Part shown: positions 38,640 through 50,593 of the stretch, piece after piece
Position numbering within the stretch: the first letter of the stretch is position 1
How the letters are laid out: every line of letters starts with the position of its first letter
From: Brassica napus
Taxonomy: Eukaryota; Streptophyta; Magnoliopsida; Brassicales; Brassicaceae
DNA: 64,000 bases
Direction: 5' to 3'
NCBI RefSeq assembly: GCF_020379485.1
Contig: NC_063450.1
Span: 45,164,681 to 45,228,680 of the forward strand
Translations under genes and position numbers: made by a program
Notes under the pieces: model-generated
Seen by the model: only the letters and a program-made list of their open reading frames with translations
Told to the model about the DNA's origin: nothing
Database searches by the model: none

Positions 38640-39598
38640 GAAATGGAGCTCTAGTACAGCTAAAGCCAGTGAGAAAAAAATTGAGCCATTGCAGCCTCCC
38701 GGTGGATTTTTCGGAAATGGTCGCTATTGCTTGATGTGCTTCTAGGGTTTGCGTGGTTTCTGATTTAGCAGAGAAATCAATATGAGTTTATATAAGCTAA
38801 GAAACGAAGGAAGTCAAAACGCTTCCATGTCTTCGATTGAAAGAATAAATAAGGGGATTTAATGAGAATTAGCTGTTGGATGCTAGTGTTATTGTGGAAG
38901 AATGCTTGGGTTTGTTTCTTTCACGAAAACGCTAAATTGAAGTGGATGGTGACGTGGCTAAAGCTAATGTACTCATTGGCTGGAATTAACAATCCTACGT
39001 GGACACCCCTTATATGTTGAGCATATTTGGCTTTTATTACGGTAAGATTGATTAAAAGCTCAGTTACGAGTTCAGTCGAATTTTAAATAGTCTGGAATAT
39101 AAAACAGTGACCTCTCGTAGATAACATGGGCTTCGATATCTTCATCTAAAATGGGCTTGGTGTTTTCTAGCCCAAATATTGCGAGCTAGAGAGACCAGCA
39201 TGAATTTTTCTAATACTTGGTGGCTTTTTTCGTCGTACCGTGTGTATTAATTAGTCAACTATTTATCAGTCAAACTAAAAATTATTTGCATGCCATAACT
39301 TTTGTATTAAGCTGCAACATAATAAAAACACTAAACATTTAAAGGTGATTTCTATTATATAAGAAAAACAGAGAATAATAATTAGTTTGCTAAATAATTG
39401 TTAGAGCATATAAACACTTATGGTAAGTGGATAACTCCTTTTGAATAGAACTCTACACGTACTTACGTATTCCTCAGTCTCTGCAGCTATATATACCTCT
39501 AAATGATACAAAACAACATATTCAAACAAACACTTCTCGCAGAAAAAAAACATTAGAAATCTCTAGCTTCCTTTTCTCCTTGTTTCTTTTTCATCGTC
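38640..39598. promoter_or_regulatory. Upstream region of the C2H2 gene
   Basis: About 1 kb between the UROD remnant and the C2H2 ATG. TATATATACC at 39488-39497 is a good TATA box, about 105 bases before the start codon. No other gene seen. Confidence 0.5.
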
Positions 39599-40426
39599 AT
39601 GATGTATTCACTTCTCAATGAAACAAGAAACTGTCAAGTGTGCAAGAAATCATTTCCAAATGGGAGAGCTTTAGGAGGTCACATGAGGTCTCACAGTCGG
39701 AAAATTTCGGCATCAAACGCAAAATCAGCAACTGGCTCGACCGTCCCAACATTGAAGACACCCACCAAACTCGCAGCAAATATCAGACCTAATGAAACAG
39801 TTTTGATGAGATCTGTCCACACAAGTGAAGTTGGTCGGGAACCAGATCTAAAGAGAGAAGAAGGTGGACAACAAATAAAAGGCAAGAGAAAGTTCGTCGT
39901 GGATGTAGATGAGTGTCCGAGTTCTTTAACAGCGGTTGAAGAAGGTGCTTTGTGTCTTGTAGCAATGTCTAAGGGACAGAGACCAGCAAATTCTCAGAAT
40001 TGGAATGCTATTGACCGCTTGTTAGCAACTCCAAATGAAAAAGAAGAATATACTCGAAAGTCCATCGATATAGATTCTGCTGATGATGACAAAGAAGACA
40101 AAGATAAGTATGTTGCTTCAAATGTGAGAGTCTTAACAGAAGATATCGATGAAAATGAAGATGAGGATGATGACGATGAAACATATTTAGTTGAGAAGGA
40201 GAATCAGTGTAAGAAAAAATTTACGTGTGATATATGTGGAAAAGTTTTGCATTCGTATCAGGCATTAGGTGGTCATCGAACGAGTCACAAGACCAAACGA
40301 TTGAAGATTTGTGACAAGAATGGTCAAGCCATGGTTCGACATTACAAATGTGAAATATGTGGCAGAGTGTTTGAATCCGGTCAAGCACTTGGTGGTCACA
40401 AGAAGGTTCATTATGTGTTTCTATAA
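39599..40426 (+). CDS. C2H2 zinc finger transcription factor (QALGGH type)
   Basis: Intronless, 275 codons, as usual for this plant family. Finger 1 near residue 13: CQVCKKSFPNGRALGGHMRS (RALGGH variant); finger 2 near residue 212: CDICGKVLHSYQALGGHRTS; finger 3 near residue 250: CEICGRVFESGQALGGHKKV. A long acidic stretch (DENEDEDDDDETY) and Lys/Arg-rich segments lie between fingers 1 and 2. The QALGGH core binds DNA, and such proteins act in the nucleus. There is no clear C-terminal DLNL repression motif; the protein ends just after finger 3. Two adjacent ATGs (39599 differs from 39602) make the start ambiguous by one or two codons. Position fits At5g61470. Confidence 0.9.
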   Translation: MMYSLLNETRNCQVCKKSFPNGRALGGHMRSHSRKISASNAKSATGSTVPTLKTPTKLAANIRPNETVLMRSVHTSEVGREPDLKREEGGQQIKGKRKFVVDVDECPSSLTAVEEGALCLVAMSKGQRPANSQNWNAIDRLLATPNEKEEYTRKSIDIDSADDDKEDKDKYVASNVRVLTEDIDENEDEDDDDETYLVEKENQCKKKFTCDICGKVLHSYQALGGHRTSHKTKRLKICDKNGQAMVRHYKCEICGRVFESGQALGGHKKVHYVFL

Positions 40427-41907
40427 CCAAGTAACTAGGTTCGGTTATGTTTGGTTAGTGACTTCAGCTGAGTAGCATAGAATAAAGGGTGGCATTTGGG
40501 TGATTAATAGATTTGGATGAAAGATAATCAAAATGTGTTCTCTATTTTTATGTTGTTGTCCCTTTTAGTTTATTAACAAAACTCTGGTTTAAGTTTAAGT
40601 TTTCTTTTCTGTTTTCTCAGTTGTTGTATCCCTTTGGTTTATTTATCATATATTAACAAAAGTTTGGTTCAAAGTTATGTTTTATTCCTTCATATAATCT
40701 CTTATTCAGAATGTGTATGTGTGTGTGTTTTAAAAAAATTTGAACTGCAAGATTTCGAAATATCAAATTAGGATCCTAGATGTAGTGATACAATATGATG
40801 CAGAGAAATCGACCTAATTAAAGACTATTCATAATATTGTGTTAGTCAAAAGACAAAATCAAACATTCATAGTAAAAAAATATGTTCTACTTTCTAAAAG
40901 AGAGAAAAAAATATTCGTGTAAGTTTACAAAATAAATAAAAATTAAGTTTTTGTTTGACTAACTGAAATCAAAGATATTATATTCAAATATATCCATTGG
41001 TTTTTATTCAAATAAATAAAAATGTATCAATTGATTCAAAAATAGAACTACTATGATATATGGAAACAGTGTAATCAAAATAAATAGTGGTACTACTAAG
41101 AATAGGAATAGCATGTTATATGGAATTAACATTAAATAGAGTCATCATTTGATTGTCTTTTTTACTAAGTCATAATTTGACTGTTTCTTTGCATTTAACA
41201 TGTTAAAGTAGTGTATTACATTCAGAAGAAATATGTACATGTGTTTTGTTTTAATTCCTTGAATATGATTTGCAAAAGTGTGAAACAAAAACAATAGTTA
41301 TCACTTGCAAATGATATATATTTGATTAACATACATGTAAATGCTAAGGTGGACGCAGGGTGAGGGAGTGTTAAACCGTCTGAAATTATTCTCTATTATC
41401 ATCTTTTTTTGTCAGTTTCACATTCTATTTTATTATTTTTCCTTGAAGCCAATGCAAGTTAGTTTGCTCCAAAGTAGAACACTGATTTTGCAACTAATGT
41501 TGCCTCTGAAGTGTATTATCCACCACACGTTAACGCAGGATTTGTTAAAATGAAATTTATTCAGTGTTTTAAATTTGAATATGAGTCAAGTAATAAAAAA
41601 CTTTTTCACTAATGTGTCAATGAAGACTAGAAAGTCATTGTGATATATTAGCAGGGAATTAGTCATTCAAATCTTCTGAATGAAGCTGCATGCAAATGGA
41701 CAGTCCCTCTCTTCACGTAAAAAAAAACGGTCTCAAATTATTCTTTATCCCAATTAATATAGAAGCTTGTCTGATATTCCTCAAAAACGAAAAATCGAAA
41801 TATTTCACTCATATAATAAAACACAAAAGCAAAAGTACACTCATATATATATATACTCTTAACACCATTCAAAAAAAATTAATTCTACCATTACAAGCAC
41901 CACCAAA
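40427..41907. other. Convergent spacer between C2H2 and PXY genes
   Basis: 3' flanks of both genes. AT-rich; no gene or clear repeat found. Confidence 0.5.
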
Positions 41908-44900
41908 TCACACCCCAATCTTCTGACATTTAACACCAGCATTACCACCACAAACATCTTCCAAATTAACATCACTAACATTGCCAAGAACAACCACATT
42001 ATCCCCCATTGCCTTCCTCTTCGGCTTCGCCTCTTGGAGAATCAACAACACATCTCTCATCGGCGGCCGATCTGTTGGATTCCGACTCGTACACAACAGT
42101 GCAATCCTCAGCATCTGTTTCATCTCTTCTCTTATGAGACTACACGACCTACCCCTGCTTTTGTCTAGCACTTCCTCTACATCTTCCTTTGTCTTCAGCT
42201 TTGATCTAACCCAATCCACGATACTATTACCTTCTCCAAACTCCGGTTCGACCGATTTTTTTCCGGTGATGATTTCTAATAGTATCACTCCAAAACTGTA
42301 GATATCACTCTTTTTATCCACTTGTAGTGTATATGCATACTCTATATAACCAAACAAAATATAGTCAGAGGTTGTCGTCATCATACTCTATATAACCAAA
42401 ACAAAAACAAGATAAAGAGTCAGAGGTTGTCGTCATCACACGACAAGAAGAATGTTTTAACAAACTGACAAATAAAAAAAAAAGGACAAAAGTACACAAT
42501 TTTAAACTTTGGGGGTAAATTAAGTAACTAAAAAGACTAACAAGGGTACCTGGCGCAATATAACCGTAAGATCCGGCAACGACGGACATAGACTCATCGG
42601 TCTGAATCAACTTCGCGACGCCGAAGTCCGCCACACGCGCCTCGAAGTCCCCGTCGAGGAGAATATTACTAGGCTTCAGATCGCGGTGCACGATCACCGG
42701 ATCACAGTCGTGGTGGAGGTAGCATATCCCCTGAGCGACTCCGATCGCGATATTGTACAGCGCCGTCCACTCCGCGGCGGCGTTAGCCGTCTTATCCCCT
42801 CCGTGGAGGAGATCGTCCAAGCTCCCGTTGGGCATGTACTCGTACAGGAGCATCGTGCACTCCCGGTTCGAGCAGCATCCGAGGAGGCGGACGATGTTCC
42901 GGTGGCGCACGTGGCCTAGCACGTCGACCTCCGCGAGCACGCCGCTCTTCCGCCGCCGGATCTTCCCGTTCTCCTTGTTCTTCCCCCAGAGCTTCTTCAC
43001 GGCGATGACCTCCCCGTTCGGCATCTCGGCCTTGTACACCGTCCCCGTCGATCCCATCCCGAGGATGTTGTCCGTCTTCGAGAGACACTCGACGACGTCG
43101 TCCGCCGTGAAGTTCAGCCTCTGGAACGCCGTTAGCTTCCACGGTCCTACCTCTCCGCCGTCGACTTTGCTTTTCTTGAAGCACCGAGCGGCGGCGACGA
43201 GGAGGAAAAACGCGGCGCCGATGGCCGCCGCCATTATCCAGACGATGGCTCCGGCGGTTTTCTTCCGGCCGTAAATCTCCGGTTCCGTATCGGAGCCGCA
43301 AGGCTTCCTTAGCACGTCTCCGCACAGCCCCTCGTTAGAGTAGAAGAAGGACGGATTCAAATGCGTGAACGAACCGGTCGGAACCGGGCCGGTTAGCTGA
43401 TTAAACGAAACGTTGAAAGTCGTGATGGTCTTGGAGCTTCCGAAGTCGGAGGGGATCGTTCCGGTTAGGAGGTTACGGGAAAGATCCACGTCAGCGATGG
43501 AAGGAAGCGTGGATATTTCCCAGGGGATGATTCCGGTTAAGTAGTTGCGGCTGAGGTTCAAAGAGAGAAGCTTTTCGCAGTGTCCTATGTCCCAAGGGAT
43601 TGTCCCGTTGAGCGAGTTCCCTTGCAGCTCAACCCTGTAGAAGCTCTTGCATCCCACGTAGTTAGGAACCTCACCGATGAGATCACTGAAACTCGCCGAG
43701 AAGATCTGCAAGTTCGGAGCTTTCCAGATATTCTCCGGTAAGCGATTATGGAACGAGTTGCAAGAGAGGTTCAAGTACTGAAGAACAGGAGCCTTGGCGA
43801 GATCAGATGGAATCTGGTCGGTGAATCTGTTGCTGCTCAGGTCGACGAACGTGAGGTTGTCAAGAGAGCCGAATCCTGACGGTATGGTGCCGTTTAGTCT
43901 GTTGTTTTGAGTCCTGAACCTCCAGAGAGACGTGCAGGTCGTTAAGCTCTTTGGGAGCTCGCCTTCGAGGTTGTTGGAGAAGAGGATGAGTTTGTAAAGC
44001 TTGTTGCCGTTGCATAGAGAAGGAGGGATGGTTCCGGTGAAGGAGTTGTTGGAGACGTCTAAAGTCTCGAGCTTTCCGTTTGTTCCGAGCTTCTGCGGTA
44101 AAGCTCCGGTGAAGTTGTTGTTCCATAGAGACAATGTGGTTAGCTCCGGGAGCTCGCCGAGGCCTTCGGGGACTTCGCCTGAGAGGTTGTTGCTGATTAC
44201 GCTAAACCACGTGAGGTTCTTCAAGTCGGAGAAGCCTGGAGGGATGGTTCCGGAGAGCTGGTTGCTTGATAAATCTAGTGACTTTAGAGCTTTTAAGTTG
44301 CTGTAACTCTCCGGGATTTGGCCGGTGAAGCCGTTGAAGAAGAGGAGCAAAGTCTCGAGCTTTGTGAGGTTTCCGAGTTCTTGAGGGAGAGAGCCAGAGA
44401 GGGTGCAGTTGGAGACGTCTAAGTACTTAAGGTTCGAGAGTAGTGAAAACTCTGAAGGTATGTTTCCTGTGAACTGATTGTAACCGATCTCGATGTGTTG
44501 GAGGTTTGGTAAGAGTCCTAATCTCGGAGGTAAAGCGCCTCCGAGAAGGTTTCCGGCTAAATGGATAAACTTTAGTCTCTGTAAACCACCGTAAGCTGCA
44601 GGTATCTCTCCTTCGAAGTAGCTACCACCGAGGTTAAGCTCTTCCAAGAAACGGAGACGAGCCACTTCCAGAGGCAACAAGCCTTCGAAGTTGTTGCTGA
44701 AGGCGTTGAAGACTCTTAGGAACTTGAGCTTGGAGATTCCAGGAGGGAAACTTGATTCGAAGGAGTTATGGCTGATGTCGAGAGTGGTGAGCTTGGTGAG
44801 GTCAAAGAGAGAAGTGGGGAACGGACCCACCAAGGAGTTCTTACTGAGGTTCAAGTAGAGTAAGCTCGATGACAAGTAACGAATCTGTTGAGGAAGATGG

Positions 44901-45166
44901 CCTGTGAGGTTCCGGTTAGAGAGGTCAAGAGAAATGACTTGAGAAGTTGCATTGTCGCAGACTACACCGGACCAAGAACACCAAACGGCGCCGTTTTGGT
45001 CATCCGTGACTTTCCAGTCTTGAAAGGCAGAGGGAGAGGCGGAGAGAGATGTTTTGAGGGAAATGAGAGAGGAGAGTTGAGGTGAAAGCTTGAGAGATAA
45101 GGAAGATAAAGGAAGAAGAAGGAGAAAGAGATGAGCAAGAGAAAGGGAAGTGTTCTTCTTGTTCAT
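41908..45166 (-). CDS. PXY: PXY/TDR leucine-rich-repeat receptor kinase
   Basis: Exon 1 45166-42550 and exon 2 42341-41908, about 1016 aa (Arabidopsis about 1041). Start MNKKNTSLSLAHLFLLLLPL gives a signal peptide; the in-frame ATG at 45244 is rejected because it precedes the signal peptide. LRR N-cap includes WCSWSGVVCDNATSQVISLD, followed by about 20 LRRs, one transmembrane helix (IVWIMAAAIGAAFFLLVAAA) and a kinase with GMGSTGTVYKAE, VIAVKKLWG, VIVHRDLKPSNILL, VADFGVAK and GYIAP|EYAYTLQ (the intron splits APE). C terminus ends VKCQKIGV. It is the plasma-membrane receptor for the CLE41/44 (TDIF) peptide and controls cambial division and vascular order. The juxtamembrane segment before KKTAGAIVW is shorter than in Arabidopsis. 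Kinase residues look intact. Position fits At5g61480. Confidence 0.96.
42338..42440. repeat. Tandem duplication at the PXY 3' splice site
   Basis: Two copies of a 46-55 base unit (42338-42382 and 42383-42437), each with ATACTCTATATAACCAAA and GTCAGAGGTTGTCGTCATC. Each copy gives an acceptor on the minus strand (TATATAG followed by AGTATG). The copy nearer exon 2 keeps the frame; the upstream one would add 46 bases and stop after EYDDDNL. Confidence 0.9.
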
Positions 45167-46325
45167 GGCTTTTTTAGGAAGAAGAAAGTGAAAAGATTGT
45201 CTGATGAAGTGAGGTGAAGTTGAGAAAGGCTTTAAGGTTAACAATGGTGGATATAAGGGTTTGAAGAAGATGAAGAAGGAGAAGAGAAGAAGTCATGACT
45301 CATGATGAAGGTGATGATTGTGGAGTGCGTCTAATGGTCTGTCTTTTGTTGGTTAAGGCATTATGGTTTGTGTGGGGAAGAAAAGAAAAGACGAACTCAT
45401 TCCATTTCCACTCTTCTTTTACTTTTTTTACTTTTCCGATTTACTTGCTTCTTATTTTAATACTTATTCCTTCTTTATTGGTTGTTGGTTAAGGCATTCT
45501 GTTATGTCATACATAAACAATTAATATTTATAATCCATTTGTTTGTAATTGTTGAGCAAACAAAATTCCTATGAGTTACTAATTACAATTTTTTTTATTT
45601 AATAAAACCTTATTTGTCAAACTATTTTATAATATGCATGCATTATATAGGTCTATTATTTTTTTTTTGTTCCCATCATACAAATTACAATACTGGATTC
45701 TGGGTGGAGATCTTTGAAAATCAGAAACCAAATCAACATGCCACTCATTCTTATTAAACCACACATTATTTAGATTTCAGATTTGTCTGCATCTTATTTT
45801 CTCCTCTTTAAAATTATTTTTCCACTTTTGGTTTTCTTTTGAAACCATTTGCAGACAAATTGAATGTTTATTGGAATGTATAGAACATGCATACATACAA
45901 TACACACACATACAATACACACACAAGAAATGTGTATATAAGTAAGTGAAAGTGGGCTGTATATATCTCAGTCACTCACAGGATCCAATAAAGCTAAATT
46001 CCTCTGTTACTCCACTAACTCTCAAAGCCCCCTTTGTATATTTATTAAATACGAATTTTTTATTTATTTATAAAAAATACATTCAAACTAGTATGATTTA
46101 TTCGAACACCAATTCTGGCGCCCAAAAAGATTCAAGGTTCTTCAAGCAAATCCATCACACCATTCTTCAAGCAATCCATCACACCATACGTATAGTAGAT
46201 TAGATATACGCGTGCATCTCTTTAGTACTTTTAATAAATAAAAACAAATAACCCAGAGTCCATACTTGCTTTTCAATTAGTTGACACAATAATCTTATCA
46301 TTATCATTGAAATCTTAGCGAAAAG
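45167..46325. promoter_or_regulatory. PXY upstream region
   Basis: Includes a purine-rich 5' leader (45170-45290, GAAGAAG repeats as read on the plus strand after CTT) and about 1 kb of AT-rich promoter DNA. TACACACACA repeats at 45894-45924. No further gene. Confidence 0.45.
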
Positions 46326-47015
46326 TAGAGCTGTCAAATGGGCGGACCGTCCAATGGTTGCCCATGTCCATATACAAACGGGTTTAATATGGACAAACCC
46401 ATTTTTCTCATTGGTTTTTATTGGATAAAATGTGGAAGACCATTAAGAAAATGGTCCTTGTTGGTTTTGGGCTTTATGGACGTGGACTGTCTAATGGTCC
46501 CAAAACCTAGGGTTTCTAAAATTTAAGTTTTTCCGCTAAAATCGTAAAATCGATTTTTTCGCTTAAATTTTGATATCAAATTTTCCCGCCAGAACCAGAA
46601 AATCGAGTTTTTTCGCCAGAACCGCAAAATTGAGTTTTTCTTCAAAACGCAAAATCGAATTTTTCCGCCAAAACCGGAAAATCGAGTTTTCCTGCCAAAA
46701 CCGCAAAATCGATTTTTCTCGCCAAATTCGAAATTGTTGTACTTATGAACTTATGTATTATTATACTTATGAATTTATGGATGAATTTTAATTTTATGAA
46801 CTTGTACATGTAATTGTAGGCTAATAAATTAAAATTTAAAATTTCTTATATGGTCATTATGGACCCCATGGCAGCCCATGAAAATATGGGTGTTAGTGGG
46901 TATGGTCCTTAATGGACTTGGTTCTTAATGGACATGGTCACTCTCTGTCCGCAAACAATAAATGGACAAATGGATATGGGCTAATGGACATGGGCTCGCC
47001 CAATTTACGGCTCTA
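46326..47015. mobile_element. Non-autonomous hAT-like element, 690 bp
   Basis: Ends TAGAGCTGTCAAATGGGC and, inverted, TAGAGCCGTAAATTGGGC. Flanks GCGAAAAG (46318-46325) and GTGAAAAG (47016-47023) form a 7-of-8 target duplication, as expected for hAT. The inside is rich in TGGAC and GGTCC words and holds an array of about 26-base units with CCGCAAAATCGA (46530-46730). No gene. Confidence 0.82.
46535..46730. repeat. Minisatellite inside the hAT-like element
   Basis: About seven degenerate units of roughly 26-28 bases of the type CGCCAGAACCGCAAAATCGA with a TTTTT tract. Confidence 0.75.
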
Positions 47016-47059
47016 GTGAAAAGATGTACAGGTATTAGATCACTGTAGATTAGTTAAAA

Positions 47060-47145
47060 AAAATCTTTTCAATTAGTTTTTTTTTTGACAAAAAATCTTT
47101 TCGATTAGTTTTTTTTTTGACAAAAAATCTTGTCGATTAGTTGTC
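47060..47145. repeat. Short tandem repeat
   Basis: Three copies of a roughly 35-base unit with ATCTTTTCGATTAG, a T-run and GACAAAAA. Confidence 0.8.
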
Positions 47146-47389
47146 TTGCATCTTTTGTTTACGAATTCGTTTAATTTTAAAATAAATTATGAACATTATG
47201 AAATATTTTTATATTCACTATCTGTAACATTTTTCATGTAATTCTTAAAATAGCTCAATGACATGGTCATGTTCTACTAAAAACATATTTTCATCTCATT
47301 TTAATAGCCACCCTGCTTAGTCTACAAATGTATTAGTCAAAAAATAAAATGATCTACATGTATATATGTGATTGTAAGTTTGTCATAAT

Positions 47390-47935
47390 TAGGCCTGTGA
47401 CGGATCCGGATATCCGGAAAATTCGGGGTACCTGGATCCGGATCAGGATCCGTCGGATCCGTGAACTTAATATCCGGATCCGGATTCGTAGTTTTCGGAA
47501 ATCCGGATTTCGGATATCCGTCCCGATATTGTATTATCCGCGGATATCCGGATCCGAATCCGTAAAAATAATTAAAAATAATATTTTTTAAATTTTTTTT
47601 AATATAATATATAAATCAAATATTTATAAATATATTTATATATGTCTATATATTGTAAAAACTAAAATATAATATTATAAGATTAATTCATGTATAAATA
47701 TTAATATATCAAATATAAATATTAATGAAATTTAAAAATTTAATGTGTTTTAAAAATACGGATCCGGATATCCGGATCTAAAAATTAAGATATCCGGATT
47801 CGGATTCGGTTTGGACGGATCCAAGATTTTACTATCCGGATTCGGATCTGGACATCCCGGATATCATATTTTCGGAGCGGATACGGAGCGGATCTCGGAT
47901 CGAATCCGGATCTCGGATAATAAGTCCCAGGCCTA
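47390..47935. mobile_element. Small hAT-like element built of GGATCCGGATATCC words
   Basis: Begins TAGGCCTGTGACGGATCC and ends CCCAGGCCTA; flanks are identical GTCATAAT (47382-47389 and 47936-47943), an exact 8-bp target duplication. Both ends are packed with GGATCCGGAT and GGATATCCGG motifs that can fold back on themselves; the centre is AT-rich. No gene. Confidence 0.85.
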
Positions 47936-47948
47936 GTCATAATGGACA

Positions 47949-49216
47949 CTAGACCCTGACCCGCGCGCCAGCGCGGATATGAATTTTCAGTTTTTAATTA
48001 TTTATTTTATTAAATGATGTATTTGTAATATTCGTTCATATTATATTCATTAAGTAAATATTTTTTTTTGCATCTTAAACTATCTATTTTTTACGAATGT
48101 GTGATATGATATAAAAAATATAAAAAAAATGAGTACAGAGTTAATTAGATAATTTTTAAAATAGAAATTTTTCTTTCGTGTGCGATATCATATAAATAAT
48201 GATCCGTCCAGTTAACAAAAATCATGATTATTTTATGTGTAATTTTTTTTTTGACCATTTCCTTAAAACTATATTAAATTTAACATATTTTAATTAGAAT
48301 ATTTTTAATATCTTTACCTTTTTATTTGAAATGCAACTCAATATTTTTTAACAATCATAACAAAATATTTCAAAAATATTTTTAGAATTTGTTTGAAAAA
48401 TATGAAAATTACATTTTAAATTAAAATTATCCTAAAATATGATAAGTTTTGATGTAGACGAAAACTCAAATTATGTCAAAAATAATGATTTTCAATGATA
48501 ATAAAAATTTTAATTGATTATTTTTAAAAAAATACATTTACAAAAATATTCTTTGAAAGAAAATTCATTTATCTTTCAAATATAAAATGAAAATATTATA
48601 ATTAAATAATTAAAAATATAAATAAAAACCATAAATTTAGCAAATGACAACTGAGTTATATTATGCTAAAATTTTCTTTCTAACAATTTATCAAATGACA
48701 AATGAGTTATGAGCAAATAATACCATATAATTTTTAAAAACATAGCCATTATTAAATATTTTTTGAATAAATAATTATTTTAAATTTAATCAACTGGAAA
48801 TAATATCCGTACAATTGTGTGAGTCAAATTCTAGTTTTATTGATGCATATTATATATTAGTGCTGCATGTTTTAGGTAACATTTTAATGATGCACGTTTT
48901 TAAAAATTTCCTTTATTAAAATTATGCACGTAAGGACAACTCATGAGTTTTTTTGGTTGATTAAATGACATTATGTCCAAAATTATTTAAGGATAATTCA
49001 TTAAGGTAACGGAAAAAATAAACAATAAAATAAGAAATTTAAATTCATTTAAGTATATTTCATTAATGTAACTGAAAAGACAAGTAATAAATTAAGCAGT
49101 TTTATTCGTTTTAGGATATTTCATAAATGCAACTGAAAAAGACAAGAAAAAAAAAGGAGTTTAATTAATGAAGTAAGAACATTTTCAAATGGGTACTTCT
49201 CTTTTAATAATATAGA
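47949..49216 (-). mobile_element. Non-autonomous Helitron, 1268 bp (minus strand)
   Basis: Read on the minus strand, the 5' end is TCTATATTATTAAAAGAGAA (from 49216) and the 3' end has a 6-bp GC-rich hairpin (CCGCGC-TGGC-GCGCGG at 47976-47961) followed by GTCAGGGTCTAG, ending in CTAG at 47949. It sits between A and T, as Helitrons do. The body is AT-rich with no RepHel gene. It starts six bases after the hAT target duplication. Confidence 0.82.
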
Positions 49217-49884
49217 TTTATTTAAATTCATGGTTTCTAACATTTTTCATGTATTTTTTAAAAGATCTCAATCACATGTTTCTATTCTAGTAGATATTTT
49301 TGGTTTCATTTAAACATTTAATACTGCTAGGAGGAAATCCAAACTCTGCCTTTTAATTTCTTGTTTATTTTTTCGGCCACGATAGCTTTCTCTTATTATA
49401 TAGTATTTATTTTCATTGTTAACATTCTCTGAGAAAGCAATATTATTTTTGTCAGTGCTGTATATAAAGTTATAGCTGTAGAAATTGACTTAGAGGCATT
49501 ATAAGGATTGTGTAATGATGGTTGCTTGCCATTATAGATTCACTTTTCATCATCAGGTTGGGTGAAACTAATATCTCACATGTATTCCATTTACCCCTAA
49601 AGTTCAAAAACTATCATCACTAATCTTCAACTAATCACCTAAATTATCGCCAATGTATAAAATCTTCAAGGTACATACGTGAGCGGTGAGCAAAATGCAT
49701 TAATTAACTGCGAACACAAAATGATAGACATTTTTTTTTTTGAAAAAAATACACACATATTGCATGTACTTTCATTTTCCTTATATCCTAACATCGCTGC
49801 ATGCACAGTATGAATATACACATGCATTTGCGTGAAGTGTTTATTTTACTTTCAAATGATTTTATAGCCTATAGGAATATAAAT
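49217..49884. other. Spacer between Helitron and MULE
   Basis: AT-rich, no gene recognised. Ends with GAATATAAAT (49875-49884), the left target duplication of the MULE. Confidence 0.5.
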
Positions 49885-50164
49885 GGGAAATCGGCCAAAA
49901 AAACACTGAACTTTGCGGGAATTGCCAAAAGAAACCTGGACATATGGGCTAGCCAATAAAATCCTGAACTTTTGTTGACTTTTCGGGTTTATTAAGAAAC
50001 TTACGATTGACTGACCAGATAAACACACCGTTAACCGAGTTAACTGTTAATTAAGCGGACGTTAATTTTGGGTGTTAAAGTATACGACGTCGTTTCATCA
50101 CTTTGTCTGATTAAAGACAAACGACGTCGTTTATATAGCTGTGTTATTAAAAATATGTGTTTCC

Positions 50165-50226
50165 TACGGCTCGAACTCGTGTACTCAGGTTTAATGGTAG
50201 GGGTTTTTGCCACTGAGCTAGTGGAC
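50165..50226 (-). repeat. tRNA-like A/B box module in the left MULE TIR
   Basis: On the minus strand: A box TAGCTCAGTGG (50221-50211) and B box GAGTTCGAGCC (50178-50168). A second copy follows at 50341-50399 and an inverted partner is in the right TIR at 51501-51560. Confidence 0.7.
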
Positions 50227-50340
50227 TTTGCAATGGCTATACGAACACAATATCTTTTATTCTTCGAATCCAAGTTAAAGACAAATTAATGAAACGAGGC
50301 GTTTTACATTAACTTTTTTATTAAAAAGATGGGGTTCCAT

Positions 50341-50399
50341 CGACTCGAACTCGTGCACTCGGGTGTAATGGTAGGGGTTTTTGCCACTGAGCTAGTGGA
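50341..50399 (-). repeat. Second tRNA-like A/B box module
   Basis: Near-identical to 50165-50226: minus strand TAGCTCAGTGG and GAGTTCGAGTCG. Repeats with its flank GGACTTTGCAATGG, so the inner TIR part is duplicated in tandem. Confidence 0.7.
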
Positions 50400-50593
50400 C
50401 TTTGCAATGGATATACGAACACAGTTTCTTTTATTCTCTTTGAATCCGAGTTAAATGAATCAAAAAGAGACGACGGTTTTCTCCTCCGATTGGTATAAAC
50501 CCTAAATGGGCGAAATCATAAATCCAGTTCGCGATTCTCTTCGATCTCGTCCTTAAGAATCTCGATTCTCATCTCTCCTTCTTCGAGTATCGC

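Noticed and set aside
42792..43325. Arg-rich minus-strand frame and plus-strand frames inside PXY
   Set aside because: GC-rich kinase and juxtamembrane coding DNA gives open frames in other phases; only the PXY frame has domain content.
45164..45244. Upstream in-frame ATG of PXY
   Set aside because: It would add 26 residues before the hydrophobic signal peptide; the ATG at 45166 matches the family start.
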